From positions 1 through 39,003 of the forward strand of contig JAPFCO010000133.1 of assembly GCA_026169505.1 (NCBI GenBank): a stretch of DNA of 39,003 nucleotides, read 5' to 3'. The notes under the pieces are model-generated. The model did not search any database, was not told the origin of the DNA, and saw only the letters and a program-made list of their open reading frames with translations. This DNA comes from Pseudogracilibacillus sp. (GTDB lineage Bacteria > Bacillota > Bacilli > Bacillales > Amphibacillaceae). The translations under genes and the position numbers were made by a program. Below are positions 1 through 9,931 of the stretch, piece by piece (position 1 is the stretch's first letter; each line of letters starts with the position of its first letter).

Positions 1-879
1 ACTGATTCAGAAGCAGATCAATCTCGTGAGATTACTCATGCCATGGGAACAACGACGATTGAAGGGACACCAAAGAAGGTTGTTACATTATATCAAGGGG
101 CAACTGATGCGGCGATTTCTCTTGGGATAAAACCTGTAGGAGTAGTTGAGTCATGGGCAGAGCAACCAATATATGATTATCTGGAAGGAGACCTTGAAGG
201 TGTTCAAATTGTAGGTCAGGAAACACAGCCTAATTTAGAGGAGATAGCAAAGTTAAAACCCGATTTAATTGTTGCTGCCGAAGTCCGACACGAAGAAATT
301 TATGAACAATTATCTGAAATTGCTCCTACTGTTGTAAATGAAAATGTCCATTTATATAAAGAAAGTGTAGAACTTATTGGTGATGCAACTAATCAGGAGG
401 ACAAGGCGGATGAAATTATAACTAGTTGGGAAGATAGAGTGGACGATTTTAAAGAGAAAATGACAAGCAAATTGGGAGAAGAGTGGCCGTTTAGTGCAAC
501 TGTATTAAACTTCAGAGCTGATCACGCTCGGGTCTATGTTACCGGTTTTGCGGGCTCCATTTTACATGAACTTGGCTTTACAATACCGGAAGAGCAAGAA
601 GGGATTGATGAGCCTGTTCTTAAGTTAACAGATAAAGAAGGTATTCCTACGATGAATGCTGATGTGTTTTATGTCTTTTTATCTGATCCTGGAGATAATG
701 AAGGGGTAGAGCAAACATATGAAGAGTGGCAAAATCACCCTCTATGGGAAAACCTTGATGCAGTTCAAGAAGATCAAGTATATATCGTAGATGAAGTCAC
801 TTGGAATTTAGGTGGTGGTATTCTTTCAGCAAATTTACTCTTAGATGATTTGTATGAGAGGTTTGAATTAGAAAAGTAA
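1..879 (+). CDS. Iron-siderophore ABC transporter substrate-binding protein (FecB/SirA-like), 5'-truncated by the window edge
   Basis: Reading frame is open back to base 1 (TDSEADQSREITHAMGTTTIEGTPKKVVTLYQGATDAAISLGIKPVGV...); typical periplasmic-binding-protein-2 siderophore receptor pattern; followed by two FecCD permeases and an ATPase. Confidence 0.9.
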   Translation, partial: TDSEADQSREITHAMGTTTIEGTPKKVVTLYQGATDAAISLGIKPVGVVESWAEQPIYDYLEGDLEGVQIVGQETQPNLEEIAKLKPDLIVAAEVRHEEIYEQLSEIAPTVVNENVHLYKESVELIGDATNQEDKADEIITSWEDRVDDFKEKMTSKLGEEWPFSATVLNFRADHARVYVTGFAGSILHELGFTIPEEQEGIDEPVLKLTDKEGIPTMNADVFYVFLSDPGDNEGVEQTYEEWQNHPLWENLDAVQEDQVYIVDEVTWNLGGGILSANLLLDDLYERFELEK

Positions 880-942
880 CTATAACTGTATGGGAGTGGA
901 AGACTGATTCCTCACCCCCTATTTTATATAGATGGTTGATTG

Positions 943-1048
943 AATCAATTTCATCATTTCAAAAACAACTATGTCTCTATAGTATGTAGTTAAGACCGTT
1001 ACAACGAAACCACATACGTGGAGATAAATCTGTATGATGAAATTGATT
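943..1048. repeat. 15-bp perfect inverted repeat (943-957 / 1034-1048) bounding a 106-bp intergenic segment
   Basis: AATCAATTTCATCAT at 943-957 and its exact reverse complement ATGATGAAATTGATT at 1034-1048, between the substrate-binding protein and first permease genes. Confidence 0.8.
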
Positions 1049-1076
1049 AGATCGGGTAAAGAAAGGAAAGGAAGTA

Positions 1077-2093
1077 ATGAGTTATCTACTGTCTAATACA
1101 TTTGTTAAAATAACAGGCTTGTTTATAGCATGTATCATATTTTTCTTGTCGTTCATTTTAAGTCTGTCTCTTGGACAGACTTCCATACCTTTTCATATCA
1201 CATATGAAGCTTTCTTTCACTTTAATGAGTCTGTTACAGAGCATGTAATTATAACTACTTCCCGCCTAGCTAGGGCGATCATTGCTGCAGTAATCGGTGC
1301 TAGTTTATCTGTAGCAGGGGCATTAATGCAAGCACTGACAAGAAATCCACTTGCAGCACCAGATATTTTTGGTGTAAATGCTGGCGCTATCTTCTTCATC
1401 GTATTTTCTGCAACATTTTTTTCCATTCATTCCTTAATCGATTATATGTGGATTGGCTTTTTTGGAGCAGGGATTGCAGGTGTGCTTGTTTATTTACTTG
1501 GATCAGTAGGAAAGGATGGTTTATCTCCAGTAAAGATTGTATTAGCTGGTGCGGCAATATCGGCACTTTTTATGTCTTTTACCCAAGGAATATTAGTAAT
1601 TGATGAGCAAGGTATGCAAAGTGTCTTGTTTTGGCTAGCGGGATCTGTTGCCGGTAGAAATATAGATATGCTTTTGCCAATCCTGCCTTATATGGGTGTG
1701 GCTGGCATTGTAGCGTTGTTGTTAGGAAAGCCAATTAACATTTTAATATCGGGCGAAGATATTGCTAAAGGGTTAGGACAGAGGGTCTTGCTGGTGAAAA
1801 TGATGATTGGAATCATCGTTATCGTATTAGCAGGAGGATCAGTAGCGATCGCGGGTTCCATAGGTTTCTTAGGTCTCATTGTTCCTCATATAGTTCGTGG
1901 TTTGGTTGGTCATGATTATCGGTGGGTGCTCCCATTTAGTGCGTTATGTGGGGCAATATTATTATTGTTAGCGGACGTATTAGCCAGATTTATTATTATG
2001 CCCCAGGAAATGCCGATTGGCGTAATGACTGCTATTTTAGGAACGCCATTTTTTATATACATTGCTCGTAGGGGGTTAAGTAAAGATGGATAA
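1077..2093 (+). CDS. FecCD-family iron-siderophore ABC permease (SirB-like)
   Basis: 338 aa polytopic protein; motifs RLARAIIAAVIGASLSVAGALMQALTRNPLAAPDIFGVNAGA and GSIGFLGLIVPHIVR typical of FecCD/BtuC permeases. Confidence 0.95.
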   Translation: MSYLLSNTFVKITGLFIACIIFFLSFILSLSLGQTSIPFHITYEAFFHFNESVTEHVIITTSRLARAIIAAVIGASLSVAGALMQALTRNPLAAPDIFGVNAGAIFFIVFSATFFSIHSLIDYMWIGFFGAGIAGVLVYLLGSVGKDGLSPVKIVLAGAAISALFMSFTQGILVIDEQGMQSVLFWLAGSVAGRNIDMLLPILPYMGVAGIVALLLGKPINILISGEDIAKGLGQRVLLVKMMIGIIVIVLAGGSVAIAGSIGFLGLIVPHIVRGLVGHDYRWVLPFSALCGAILLLLADVLARFIIMPQEMPIGVMTAILGTPFFIYIARRGLSKDG

Positions 2094-3120
2094 ATTTATT
2101 TCGATAAGGAATAAGTCAGATACCATTTCATTTTCACTCTCTAAAAAAACATGTATGATTGCGGCGATTCTTTTTTGTTTATCACTATTTACGTTTATTT
2201 TACACCTAGCAGTTGGTGTTGATTTTATCCATCCATCGGTGATAATTACATATTTAATGGGTGTTCCTACACCAGAGTATGAATTTGTACTTTATACATT
2301 ACGAATGCCAAGGGCAGTGCTTGCTTTTTTAGTTGGGGCAGCTCTTGCTGTTTCGGGATTGATTTTGCAAGGTGTTGTAAGGAATCCACTTGCATCTCCG
2401 GATATTATAGGTATCACTGGTGGTGCATCGGTAGGGGCAGTAACATTTATTGTTTTTTTCTCTGGAAGTCTAAGTATGAAATTATTACCTTTAGCAGCAT
2501 TGTTAGGTGCTGGAGTGATCTCTATCCTAATATATATTCTTTCATGGAAAAAGGGAGTTATTCCGATTCGCTTCATATTGATTGGTATTGGAATATCAGC
2601 TGCAATGAAAGCATTAATAACAATGATGATTGTTCTAAATGATACAGTGTTAGTCTCTAAGGCGTATTTATGGTTAACAGGCAGTTTATATGCTGCAACA
2701 TGGGAAGAAGTTTTTACTATTTTACCTTGGGTAATCATCCTTATTCCCGTCACCATGTTATTTTCTAGAACTGTTAATGTAAATGAGCTTGGGGATGATA
2801 TAGCGTTAGGACTTGGAGTTAGGGTCCAATTATATCGAATGGTGTTAATTTTTATTAGTGTTGCATTAGCAGGAGTAGCAGTGGCCACTGCAGGAGGGAT
2901 TAGCTTTGTCGGATTAATAGCTCCACATATTGCAAGGATGATAGCCGGACGTTCGTTTGCGGGTTTAATACTAATTTCAGCAATGATTGGAGGCATCATC
3001 GTTATAATGGCTGATATTGTTGCTCGAATAGCATTTCAACCACTTGATATCCCTGCTGGAGTTTTTACTGCAGGAATTGGTGCTCCATTTTTTATTTATT
3101 TACTATATAAAAATGTTTAA
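2086..3120 (+). CDS. FecCD-family iron-siderophore ABC permease (SirC-like)
   Basis: 344 aa; [43 protein letters not shown] and [16 protein letters not shown]; overlaps the upstream permease. Confidence 0.95.
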   Translation: MDKFISIRNKSDTISFSLSKKTCMIAAILFCLSLFTFILHLAVGVDFIHPSVIITYLMGVPTPEYEFVLYTLRMPRAVLAFLVGAALAVSGLILQGVVRNPLASPDIIGITGGASVGAVTFIVFFSGSLSMKLLPLAALLGAGVISILIYILSWKKGVIPIRFILIGIGISAAMKALITMMIVLNDTVLVSKAYLWLTGSLYAATWEEVFTILPWVIILIPVTMLFSRTVNVNELGDDIALGLGVRVQLYRMVLIFISVALAGVAVATAGGISFVGLIAPHIARMIAGRSFAGLILISAMIGGIIVIMADIVARIAFQPLDIPAGVFTAGIGAPFFIYLLYKNV

Positions 3121-3145
3121 ATACTATGATGAAGGAGTGATTATC

Positions 3146-3964
3146 ATGAACGAATTAGAAGCCAATAATTTAACTCTAGGTTATGGCGATGTTATTGTTA
3201 TCGACAACTTAGATGTACATATACCAAAAGGCGGAATTACTGTTTTCGTTGGCGCAAATGGTTGTGGTAAATCAACGTTATTACGCTCATTAGCACGACT
3301 CTTAAAACCAAAATCAGGAAATGTATTATTGGATGGAAAGCTTTTGGAGAAGTTATCAACAAAAGATATAGCAAAACAACTAGCCATTTTACCCCAAGCG
3401 CCACTTGCACCAGAAGGTTTAACTGTATTAGAACTTGTTAAACAAGGCAGGTATCCGCATCAAAACTGGTTACAGCAATGGTCGAAACAGGATGAATCTA
3501 TCGTTAATAAAGCGTTGCAATCGACTGGTATGAAAGAATTTGCTGATCGATCGGTTGAATCTTTGTCAGGAGGCCAAAAACAAAGAGCATGGATTGCAAT
3601 GACATTAGCACAGAAGACAGAGGTAATATTATTGGATGAACCAACAACCTATTTAGATTTGGCACATCAGATTGATGTGTTGGATTTGTTGTTTGATCTC
3701 AATAAACGAGAAGGACGCACTGTCATAATGGTGTTACATGATTTAAATTTAGCGTGTCGCTATGCAGATCATATTATATCTGTATGTAATAAACAAATTT
3801 ATGCACAAGGTAAACCAGAAAATGTGATCACCTCAAAAATGATGAAAGCCGTATTTAATTTGGATTGTGACATTACAGAAGATCCAATATTTGGTACACC
3901 TTTATGTATTCCGCACGGGAAGGGAAGATTTGTTACAGAAAAGCTAAAGAATAAAATAGTTTAA
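3146..3964 (+). CDS. ABC transporter ATP-binding protein (FecE/FhuC-like)
   Basis: Walker [10 protein letters not shown], signature LSGGQKQR, Walker [17 protein letters not shown] at 3146 preceded by AGGAG is preferred over the longer ORF start at 3044, which overlaps the permease gene. Confidence 0.93.
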   Translation: MNELEANNLTLGYGDVIVIDNLDVHIPKGGITVFVGANGCGKSTLLRSLARLLKPKSGNVLLDGKLLEKLSTKDIAKQLAILPQAPLAPEGLTVLELVKQGRYPHQNWLQQWSKQDESIVNKALQSTGMKEFADRSVESLSGGQKQRAWIAMTLAQKTEVILLDEPTTYLDLAHQIDVLDLLFDLNKREGRTVIMVLHDLNLACRYADHIISVCNKQIYAQGKPENVITSKMMKAVFNLDCDITEDPIFGTPLCIPHGKGRFVTEKLKNKIV

Positions 3965-3971
3965 CATGATC

Positions 3972-4016
3972 AAAGATAGATAGAAGGGTTTTGAAACTTT
4001 CTATCTATCTTTTTAT
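3972..4016 (+). terminator. Rho-independent terminator of the importer operon
   Basis: Perfect 14-bp stem AAAGATAGATAGAA (3972-3985) / TTCTATCTATCTTT (3999-4012) followed by T-rich sequence. Confidence 0.85.
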
Positions 4017-4076
4017 ATAAACATCTTCATTATAAATGATAGTTGGGTAGTTTTTCTCATTTATATAAAACATCAT

Positions 4077-4097
4077 TGACAATGAGAATCATTTTCA
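4077..4097 (+). promoter_or_regulatory. Fur box overlapping a candidate promoter -35
   Basis: TGACAATGAGAATCATTTTCA against the 21-bp consensus TGATAATGATAATCATTATCA (18/21). TTGACA at 4076-4081 could be the -35 element. Confidence 0.85.
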
Positions 4098-4120
4098 GTA
4101 GAGTGAACTTGTGGCATAAT

Positions 4121-4135
4121 TGAGAACAATTATCA
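4121..4135 (+). promoter_or_regulatory. Second, weaker Fur-box-like site
   Basis: TGAGAACAATTATCA against 7-1-7 TGATAATNATTATCA (two mismatches). Confidence 0.55.
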
Positions 4136-4160
4136 ATTACAGTTTTTAGGAGCATAAAAA

Positions 4161-4274
4161 ATGGATCATGTTTATGTTGGAGAAAAAGGATCAAACATAG
4201 TGAATAGAATAACTGATGCGTATTCTGATGATCGAACGTCTTATTTGTGTATAGATTCAGTTTTAAGGTACTGA
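4161..4274 (+). CDS. Small ORF (37 aa) at the head of the Fur-regulated operon, unknown function
   Basis: ATG preceded by TAGGAG with 8-nt spacing; MDHVYVGEKGSNIVNRITDAYSDDRTSYLCIDSVLRY*; stops 5 nt before the MFS ORF. Absent from the supplied ORF track because of its length. Confidence 0.5.
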   Translation: MDHVYVGEKGSNIVNRITDAYSDDRTSYLCIDSVLRY

Positions 4275-4279
4275 TATAA

Positions 4280-5713
4280 ATGAATATACTGCGTCTGTTC
4301 CATATGAGAAACGTGAGAAGACATAATGTGTTATTTGCTATTCTAATTGGTGCCTTCTCATTAGTTTTAACAAATAGCGCTTTTAATATTTTATTACCAA
4401 ACATCATTGAAATGTATAATATCTCAACTACATATGGTGGCTGGATAATAATCATTTATTTGTTAGCAATGACAGTTACTATGCCACTGACTGGATCAAT
4501 AGTAGATTTATTAGGAAAAAAGACGACTTATCTGATAGGCATTGGGTTATACGGTCTGTTTTCAATAGTAGGTGGAGTATTATCTCATTCAGTGCATGTG
4601 GTTATGTTTGTTCGGTTTATGCATGGAGTTTCCGCTGGATTAATGATTCCATTATCATTAGTGTTACTTTTTGATATTTACAAGAAAGAGGTTAGAGGGA
4701 AAGTAACGGGTGTTTGGGGGATGTTATTAACTATTGCACCAGCTATTGGACCAACATTTGGTGGCCTCATTATTCAGTATGGAAGTTTGGCACATTTATT
4801 TTGGTTTAATGTTCCTTTTGCTTTTATTTCTTTATTTCTTTGTTTCAAAAAAATTAAGGGAGTTCGGCCTGCAAGAAAAAAACAAATTCGTGTTCAACAT
4901 ATTATACAAATGATGATTGGTATTGGTAGTCTTTGTATTGGGATTCAGTTAGTATCAAATTCCGATATTCCATTATGGTTCACATGTGTAGTTATATTAA
5001 TCGGTTTATATGTTTTAATTTTGTTTATTAAAAAAGATAGCGCGCAAAAAGAACCGCTCATTCGATTTATGTTGTTGAAGAATCGAGTTTACGCACTTTC
5101 AGTTATCATAACAGCAATACAGGCTGCTGCTATATTTGGGGTTATATTTATTTTCCCATTACTATTTCAAGAAATATATGGTTTATCACCAACAATTACA
5201 GGTGCTTTATTTATACCGACAGCTATATTTACAAGTATGTTTGTTTGGATTGGTGGTAATTTTCTAGATACAGGCAAATCAATTCACTTTATATTGTTAG
5301 GTGTAGGGTTAATGATAGGTTCGATTTTAATGTTTGTGTGGGTGCCACAAGAGGTATCGTTAGTATTCATCATCGTGATGATGTCTATAAGAGGTGTCGG
5401 AATCGGTTTATCAAACATGACGGTGATTACGATAGGTCTCAATTCACTTTCCAATGATTATCTTCATGAAGGATCGGCTTTATCTAACACAATAAAACGT
5501 TTGGTATCTTCTATTACTATGATGGCACTAACTGGTTATTACGAGATTCGTTGGCAAATGCTTCAGCGAATGGGGGAGTCGGTTTTAGATTCAAAATGGA
5601 AGGCTTTAAGAGAAGAATGTTTGATATTAAGTGGACTGATGTTGTTAGCTCTACTCTTGGTAGGTCTTTTAATAAAGGAGAGAAATAATGAGGACGTTAA
5701 GAATAGAAAATAA
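4280..5713 (+). CDS. MFS transporter, probable siderophore exporter (SbnD-like)
   Basis: 477 aa, about 14 TM drug-transporter-like MFS with TGSIVDLLGKKTTYLIGIGLYG; first large gene of the siderophore operon. Confidence 0.85.
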   Translation: MNILRLFHMRNVRRHNVLFAILIGAFSLVLTNSAFNILLPNIIEMYNISTTYGGWIIIIYLLAMTVTMPLTGSIVDLLGKKTTYLIGIGLYGLFSIVGGVLSHSVHVVMFVRFMHGVSAGLMIPLSLVLLFDIYKKEVRGKVTGVWGMLLTIAPAIGPTFGGLIIQYGSLAHLFWFNVPFAFISLFLCFKKIKGVRPARKKQIRVQHIIQMMIGIGSLCIGIQLVSNSDIPLWFTCVVILIGLYVLILFIKKDSAQKEPLIRFMLLKNRVYALSVIITAIQAAAIFGVIFIFPLLFQEIYGLSPTITGALFIPTAIFTSMFVWIGGNFLDTGKSIHFILLGVGLMIGSILMFVWVPQEVSLVFIIVMMSIRGVGIGLSNMTVITIGLNSLSNDYLHEGSALSNTIKRLVSSITMMALTGYYEIRWQMLQRMGESVLDSKWKALREECLILSGLMLLALLLVGLLIKERNNEDVKNRK

Positions 5714-7382
5714 AAGTAGAGTAAATCATAAAGAGCAAGCAAATATACATACATGTAAAACATTATTAAATTGCTATATTAGAGAGATTTGCGGGACTGA
5801 CCTTCATTTATTTTCAGTGAATCAACAGACAAAATCATATTCAATTAACTTTCCAATAAGTAAGATAACTATTTCTGGGGTTTTATCCCATTACTCAGAA
5901 ATAGGGGCACATGAATTTGAAAGTTTTTATGTGAATAAAGTTATTGGTCTAAATTATAAGTGTGTAGTTCAACTAATTGTGAAGGAACTGCAACATCACA
6001 ATACTTCAAAGACGGCGAAGTATGGTAAAGATTTTATCCGGAAAGTAGATAATAGTTATTATAAATTATCCTATATTTTAAAAGAATCTGTTCCACCAGA
6101 TACGTGGGATTACTTAGCATCTGAACAATCGGTGTTATACGGTCATCCATTTCACCCATTTCCTAAAAATACTTATGGTTTTACAGTGGAAGAGTTTAAG
6201 AAATATTGCCCTGAATTATGTGTCTCTTTTAAATTATGTTATTTTGCTGTAAGGAAAGAAGTTTTTCAAGAAGAATGGATAGAAAGTGAAAATGTAGTAC
6301 AGTTTCCAAGTTCTGTTCAATTACGTGCAAAAGACGTACTCAAAAATAAGATCAATCAATATGACATATTACCAATGCATCCTTGGCAATATCAATATGT
6401 AAAATCGCTGCAGCCAGTAAAGCAATTTATAGTGAAAGAAATGTTAGTTCCGCTGGGGGATTGTGGACCAGAAGCGTACCCAACATCTTCGGTAAGGACA
6501 GTATTTATTCCAGAGATGAATTGCAATCTGAAATTGTCTTTAAACATACAAATAACCAATTTAATTCGAAATAATAATTATGAACAAATACGTAGAACGT
6601 TAGATGCAACAAACTGTTTATTGCAAAATGATTGCTTTAACGAAGAATTAAATACTAGCATCTCTTATGAGGTAGGAGCAAGTACTTGTGAATTTGGAGA
6701 TGAAGATATAACAAAGCTGTTCACAGTATTATTCCGACCTATCGAATTTGACAGAAGTTGCACATATGTATTATCTAACTTGATTGAATCACCAGTAGGA
6801 GAGGAGAAGTCGCGTTTAAGTACCTATATTGCTAACGATGTGATAGACAATTGGTTTCAACGATATTTAGAAATCTCGCTTGTTCCTCTTGTGCGGATGG
6901 CAGAAGAGAAAGGTATACATTTTGAAGCTCATTTACAGAATTCCTTATTAACTATTAAACACGGGATGCCATATGAATTTATATTGAGGGATTTAGAAGG
7001 AGTGAGCGTAGATATAGAAAAAGTTGAAGAAGGAATTGATATAACCGGTCCCCTTTATTATGAAAGAGAAGAGACATGGGAACGAACATCATACTATTTT
7101 ATAGTGAATCATTTAGGTTCCCTTATTCAGAAGTTAGCAAAAGATTTTGAAAGGAACGAAAGGTATTTTTGGAAAATGGTACATCAAGCACTGGCAAAAG
7201 AATATGACCAAAGCCGAAATGAATTTGCCTTTCATTTATTAACAACCAAGACGTTTAATGCGAAACAAAATTTAATTAGCTGTCTAGTTGGAGAGGGCGA
7301 AACACCATCATTTGTTCCAGTAGTTAATGTTATTCAAAAGATAGGGAGTGAACTATATGCATACGATGATTCAATCATGTAA
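5688..7382 (+). CDS. IucA/IucC-family NIS siderophore synthetase (SbnE-like position)
   Basis: 564 aa; GHPFHPFPKNTYGF, ILPMHPWQYQY, PTSSVRTVFIP, KLSLNIQITNLIR, FEAHLQNSLL; RBS AAAGGAG upstream. Confidence 0.93.
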   Translation: MRTLRIENKSRVNHKEQANIHTCKTLLNCYIREICGTDLHLFSVNQQTKSYSINFPISKITISGVLSHYSEIGAHEFESFYVNKVIGLNYKCVVQLIVKELQHHNTSKTAKYGKDFIRKVDNSYYKLSYILKESVPPDTWDYLASEQSVLYGHPFHPFPKNTYGFTVEEFKKYCPELCVSFKLCYFAVRKEVFQEEWIESENVVQFPSSVQLRAKDVLKNKINQYDILPMHPWQYQYVKSLQPVKQFIVKEMLVPLGDCGPEAYPTSSVRTVFIPEMNCNLKLSLNIQITNLIRNNNYEQIRRTLDATNCLLQNDCFNEELNTSISYEVGASTCEFGDEDITKLFTVLFRPIEFDRSCTYVLSNLIESPVGEEKSRLSTYIANDVIDNWFQRYLEISLVPLVRMAEEKGIHFEAHLQNSLLTIKHGMPYEFILRDLEGVSVDIEKVEEGIDITGPLYYEREETWERTSYYFIVNHLGSLIQKLAKDFERNERYFWKMVHQALAKEYDQSRNEFAFHLLTTKTFNAKQNLISCLVGEGETPSFVPVVNVIQKIGSELYAYDDSIM

Positions 7383-9165
7383 TGAAAGTTCCGTCATATT
7401 TGAAGAAGTAAAAGAAAGAATAATGCGACAGACGTTAGAAGCGTTATTTTACGAAGAAATTATGGAATATGACCAAGAAGGTAATAACTGGTACTTTTAT
7501 GGGACAGGCATAAATGGAAATAATGTCAACTATTCATGTAAAGCAGCTGAGAAATGGTCTTTCAGTAAACCTCAAATCGAAAAAAATTCAATTCAAAGAG
7601 AAGGAGATTCCTGTACAGACATTTATTTATTTCTGGAAGAAGTAATTAAATATAATATAAAAGCTCCAAATACATCTCCATTCACGGAGGAACTGCTCGC
7701 AACCTTAGAGAAGGATAATCAGTCTAAACAATACCAAGTGGAAGAAATTCCGGAAAAGGATATACATTATGAAGCATTAGAAAGTCATATGATAGATGGT
7801 CATCCATACCATCCAAGTTATAAATCAAGAATTGGCTTTTCTATGGCGGATAATTTTGCTTATGGGCCAGAGTTTAATCAAGATATAAACGTGTATTGGA
7901 TTGCTGTTGCTGAGCAATTAGTCGATATAAATATCTCAAAAGATTATGAATCTGCCAAAATTATTGAAGAACATATGACAAAAAAGGATCTAGACCAATT
8001 CAATCATATTCTCAAGGAGAAGGGGTGCGAAGATAAAGAATATCATTTTATGCCTGTTCACCCCTGGCAATTGGAAAATAAGATTCAATCACTATTTATA
8101 GAGCAAATAATGAATAAAGATATCGTTATTTTAGGTGTATTAAATGACCCATATCGTGCACAACAATCTATTCGTACGCTATCACATCGAAAAAATGAAC
8201 AGGCATGCTATATAAAGTTTCCATTAAGTATCATTAATACTTCCACAAGTCGAATTCTAGCTCATCATACAACACAAAATGCACCATTAATAAGTGACTG
8301 GCTATATAAAATATTAAAAAACGATGCTACTTTAGGGGAAGGAAAAGTTCAGATATTAAGAGAAGTGATGGGTCTTTCTTTTCGCTACGATGACTTGCAA
8401 CCTGTTCAATATGATCTTGCATACGGAAGCCTTGGATTAATATTTAGAGAGAATGTATCAAAATATGTATCAAACGAAGAAGAAGCTTGGCCATTGAATG
8501 CTATTTCACATATTCAGAAAAATGGAACACCCTTTCTTCAAACTGCGATTGATCAATATGGAGTGGAGAATTGGAGTCATGCATTATTGGAAGTAGTAAT
8601 TCGCCCAATAATCCATCTATTGTATAGGCATGGCATAGCACTTGAATCACATGCTCAAAATATCATTTTAGTTGTAGAGGATAATTTCCCTAAACGGATA
8701 ATTCTCAAGGATTTACACGATGGTGTTAGGTATCACTCGGCTCAATTGTTAAATCCGGAATTGAAACCAAAATTATATCCGGAACCTGAAAGTCACCGTA
8801 AGTTTAATCGATATTCTTTTCTCGAAGCAGAAAGTGCGGAAGAAGTTAGGGACTATACTTATGATGCGTTCTTCTTCATTTGCCTGTCAGAAATCTGTTT
8901 CACATTAGAATCATTTGGGTTAAAAGAGCAAGACTTTTGGTATCAATGTGTAAAAGTAATAAATCAATATCAAGATGAAAATTCAGAAATAAAGGAGCGT
9001 TTCTCTTTGTTTGATCTCTTTTCAGAAGATGCTTTCTTAGAGGAAATGACAAAAAGACGCATTTTCGGAGATGGTCAATTATATTTTCGTAAATCTAAAA
9101 ACCCCTTACAGCAAGCAAGGAGTGAGTTCGTTGAGGGAAAATACATTAAAAGGAAAAATAGCTAG
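7357..9165 (+). CDS. IucA/IucC-family NIS siderophore synthetase (SbnF-like position)
   Basis: GHPYHPSYKSRIGF, FMPVHPWQLE, QQSIRTL, KFPLSIINTSTSRIL, LESHAQN. ATG at 7357 is preceded by AGGGAG; the ORF track starts at an upstream GTG (7348). Confidence 0.93.
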   Translation: MHTMIQSCNESSVIFEEVKERIMRQTLEALFYEEIMEYDQEGNNWYFYGTGINGNNVNYSCKAAEKWSFSKPQIEKNSIQREGDSCTDIYLFLEEVIKYNIKAPNTSPFTEELLATLEKDNQSKQYQVEEIPEKDIHYEALESHMIDGHPYHPSYKSRIGFSMADNFAYGPEFNQDINVYWIAVAEQLVDINISKDYESAKIIEEHMTKKDLDQFNHILKEKGCEDKEYHFMPVHPWQLENKIQSLFIEQIMNKDIVILGVLNDPYRAQQSIRTLSHRKNEQACYIKFPLSIINTSTSRILAHHTTQNAPLISDWLYKILKNDATLGEGKVQILREVMGLSFRYDDLQPVQYDLAYGSLGLIFRENVSKYVSNEEEAWPLNAISHIQKNGTPFLQTAIDQYGVENWSHALLEVVIRPIIHLLYRHGIALESHAQNIILVVEDNFPKRIILKDLHDGVRYHSAQLLNPELKPKLYPEPESHRKFNRYSFLEAESAEEVRDYTYDAFFFICLSEICFTLESFGLKEQDFWYQCVKVINQYQDENSEIKERFSLFDLFSEDAFLEEMTKRRIFGDGQLYFRKSKNPLQQARSEFVEGKYIKRKNS

Positions 9166-9931
9166 AAAAGAACCTGTATTTGGAATGTTTGTATCTATTC
9201 CTCACCCAATTGTTATTGAGATGATAGGCCATGCTGCATTCGATTTTGTCATTATAGATTACGAACATGCAACAACAAGTATGGAAACAATTGAAAACAT
9301 GATTCGATCAGCAGAATTATTAAATATCACTCCATTAGTTAGGATTTCTACTATTGAAAGAACGGAAATATTAAAAATATTGGATTGTGGTGCACAAGGG
9401 ATTGTAATTCCAAATGTAACATCTAAAGAACAGGTGGAAGAAGTCATTTATCATTCATATTATTATCCAATTGGAATGAGAAGTTTGAACAGTGGACGAC
9501 CAGGAATTTTCGGTAAGCACTCGTTAAAAGAATATATTTTAAAAGCAAACAAAGAATTAATGGTTATCCCGATGATAGAAAGTTTGACAGGTGTGAACGG
9601 AAGTGAATCTATTTTGTCCATACCGCAAGTCAGCTTTGTTTTAGAAGGAGCAGCTGATTTATCCCAATCACTTTCAGTGCCATGGGAAACGGAAAATGTA
9701 AAAGTGCAAGTTCATCTAGAAAAGCTATATACCATTGCAAGAAGTTGTAATGTACCATACGCCATGGTTTCCAGAAATAATCAAGCACATAAAAAGTGGG
9801 CACAAAAAGATGTGAATATTTTTGTGTTAGGAGATGAAAGAGGTACAGCATTTCGAGCATTTCAAGATAAATTGGAATATTACAAAAGTATAACTGGAGG
9901 ATTAAATATAAAATATGATGGAGCAGATTGA
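9131..9931 (+). CDS. HpcH/HpaI aldolase-family protein, SbnG-like citrate synthase
   Basis: GMFVSIPHPIVIEMIGHAAFDFVIIDYEHA, DCGAQGIVIPNV; position matches sbnG. TTG at 9131 has AAGGAG upstream and gives LRENTLKGKIARKEPVFG; the ORF-track start 9071 would overlap the previous gene by 95 nt. Confidence 0.88.
   Translation: MRENTLKGKIARKEPVFGMFVSIPHPIVIEMIGHAAFDFVIIDYEHATTSMETIENMIRSAELLNITPLVRISTIERTEILKILDCGAQGIVIPNVTSKEQVEEVIYHSYYYPIGMRSLNSGRPGIFGKHSLKEYILKANKELMVIPMIESLTGVNGSESILSIPQVSFVLEGAADLSQSLSVPWETENVKVQVHLEKLYTIARSCNVPYAMVSRNNQAHKKWAQKDVNIFVLGDERGTAFRAFQDKLEYYKSITGGLNIKYDGAD

Noticed and set aside
2292-2999. 235-aa minus-strand ORF
   Set aside because: Exactly antisense to a well-supported FecCD permease; low-complexity I/A/P/N-rich translation typical of antisense to hydrophobic genes.
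4057-4455. 132-aa minus-strand ORF over the Fur-box region
   Set aside because: Antisense to the promoter and MFS N-terminus; no RBS or recognisable domain; the Fur site and + strand small ORF explain the region better.
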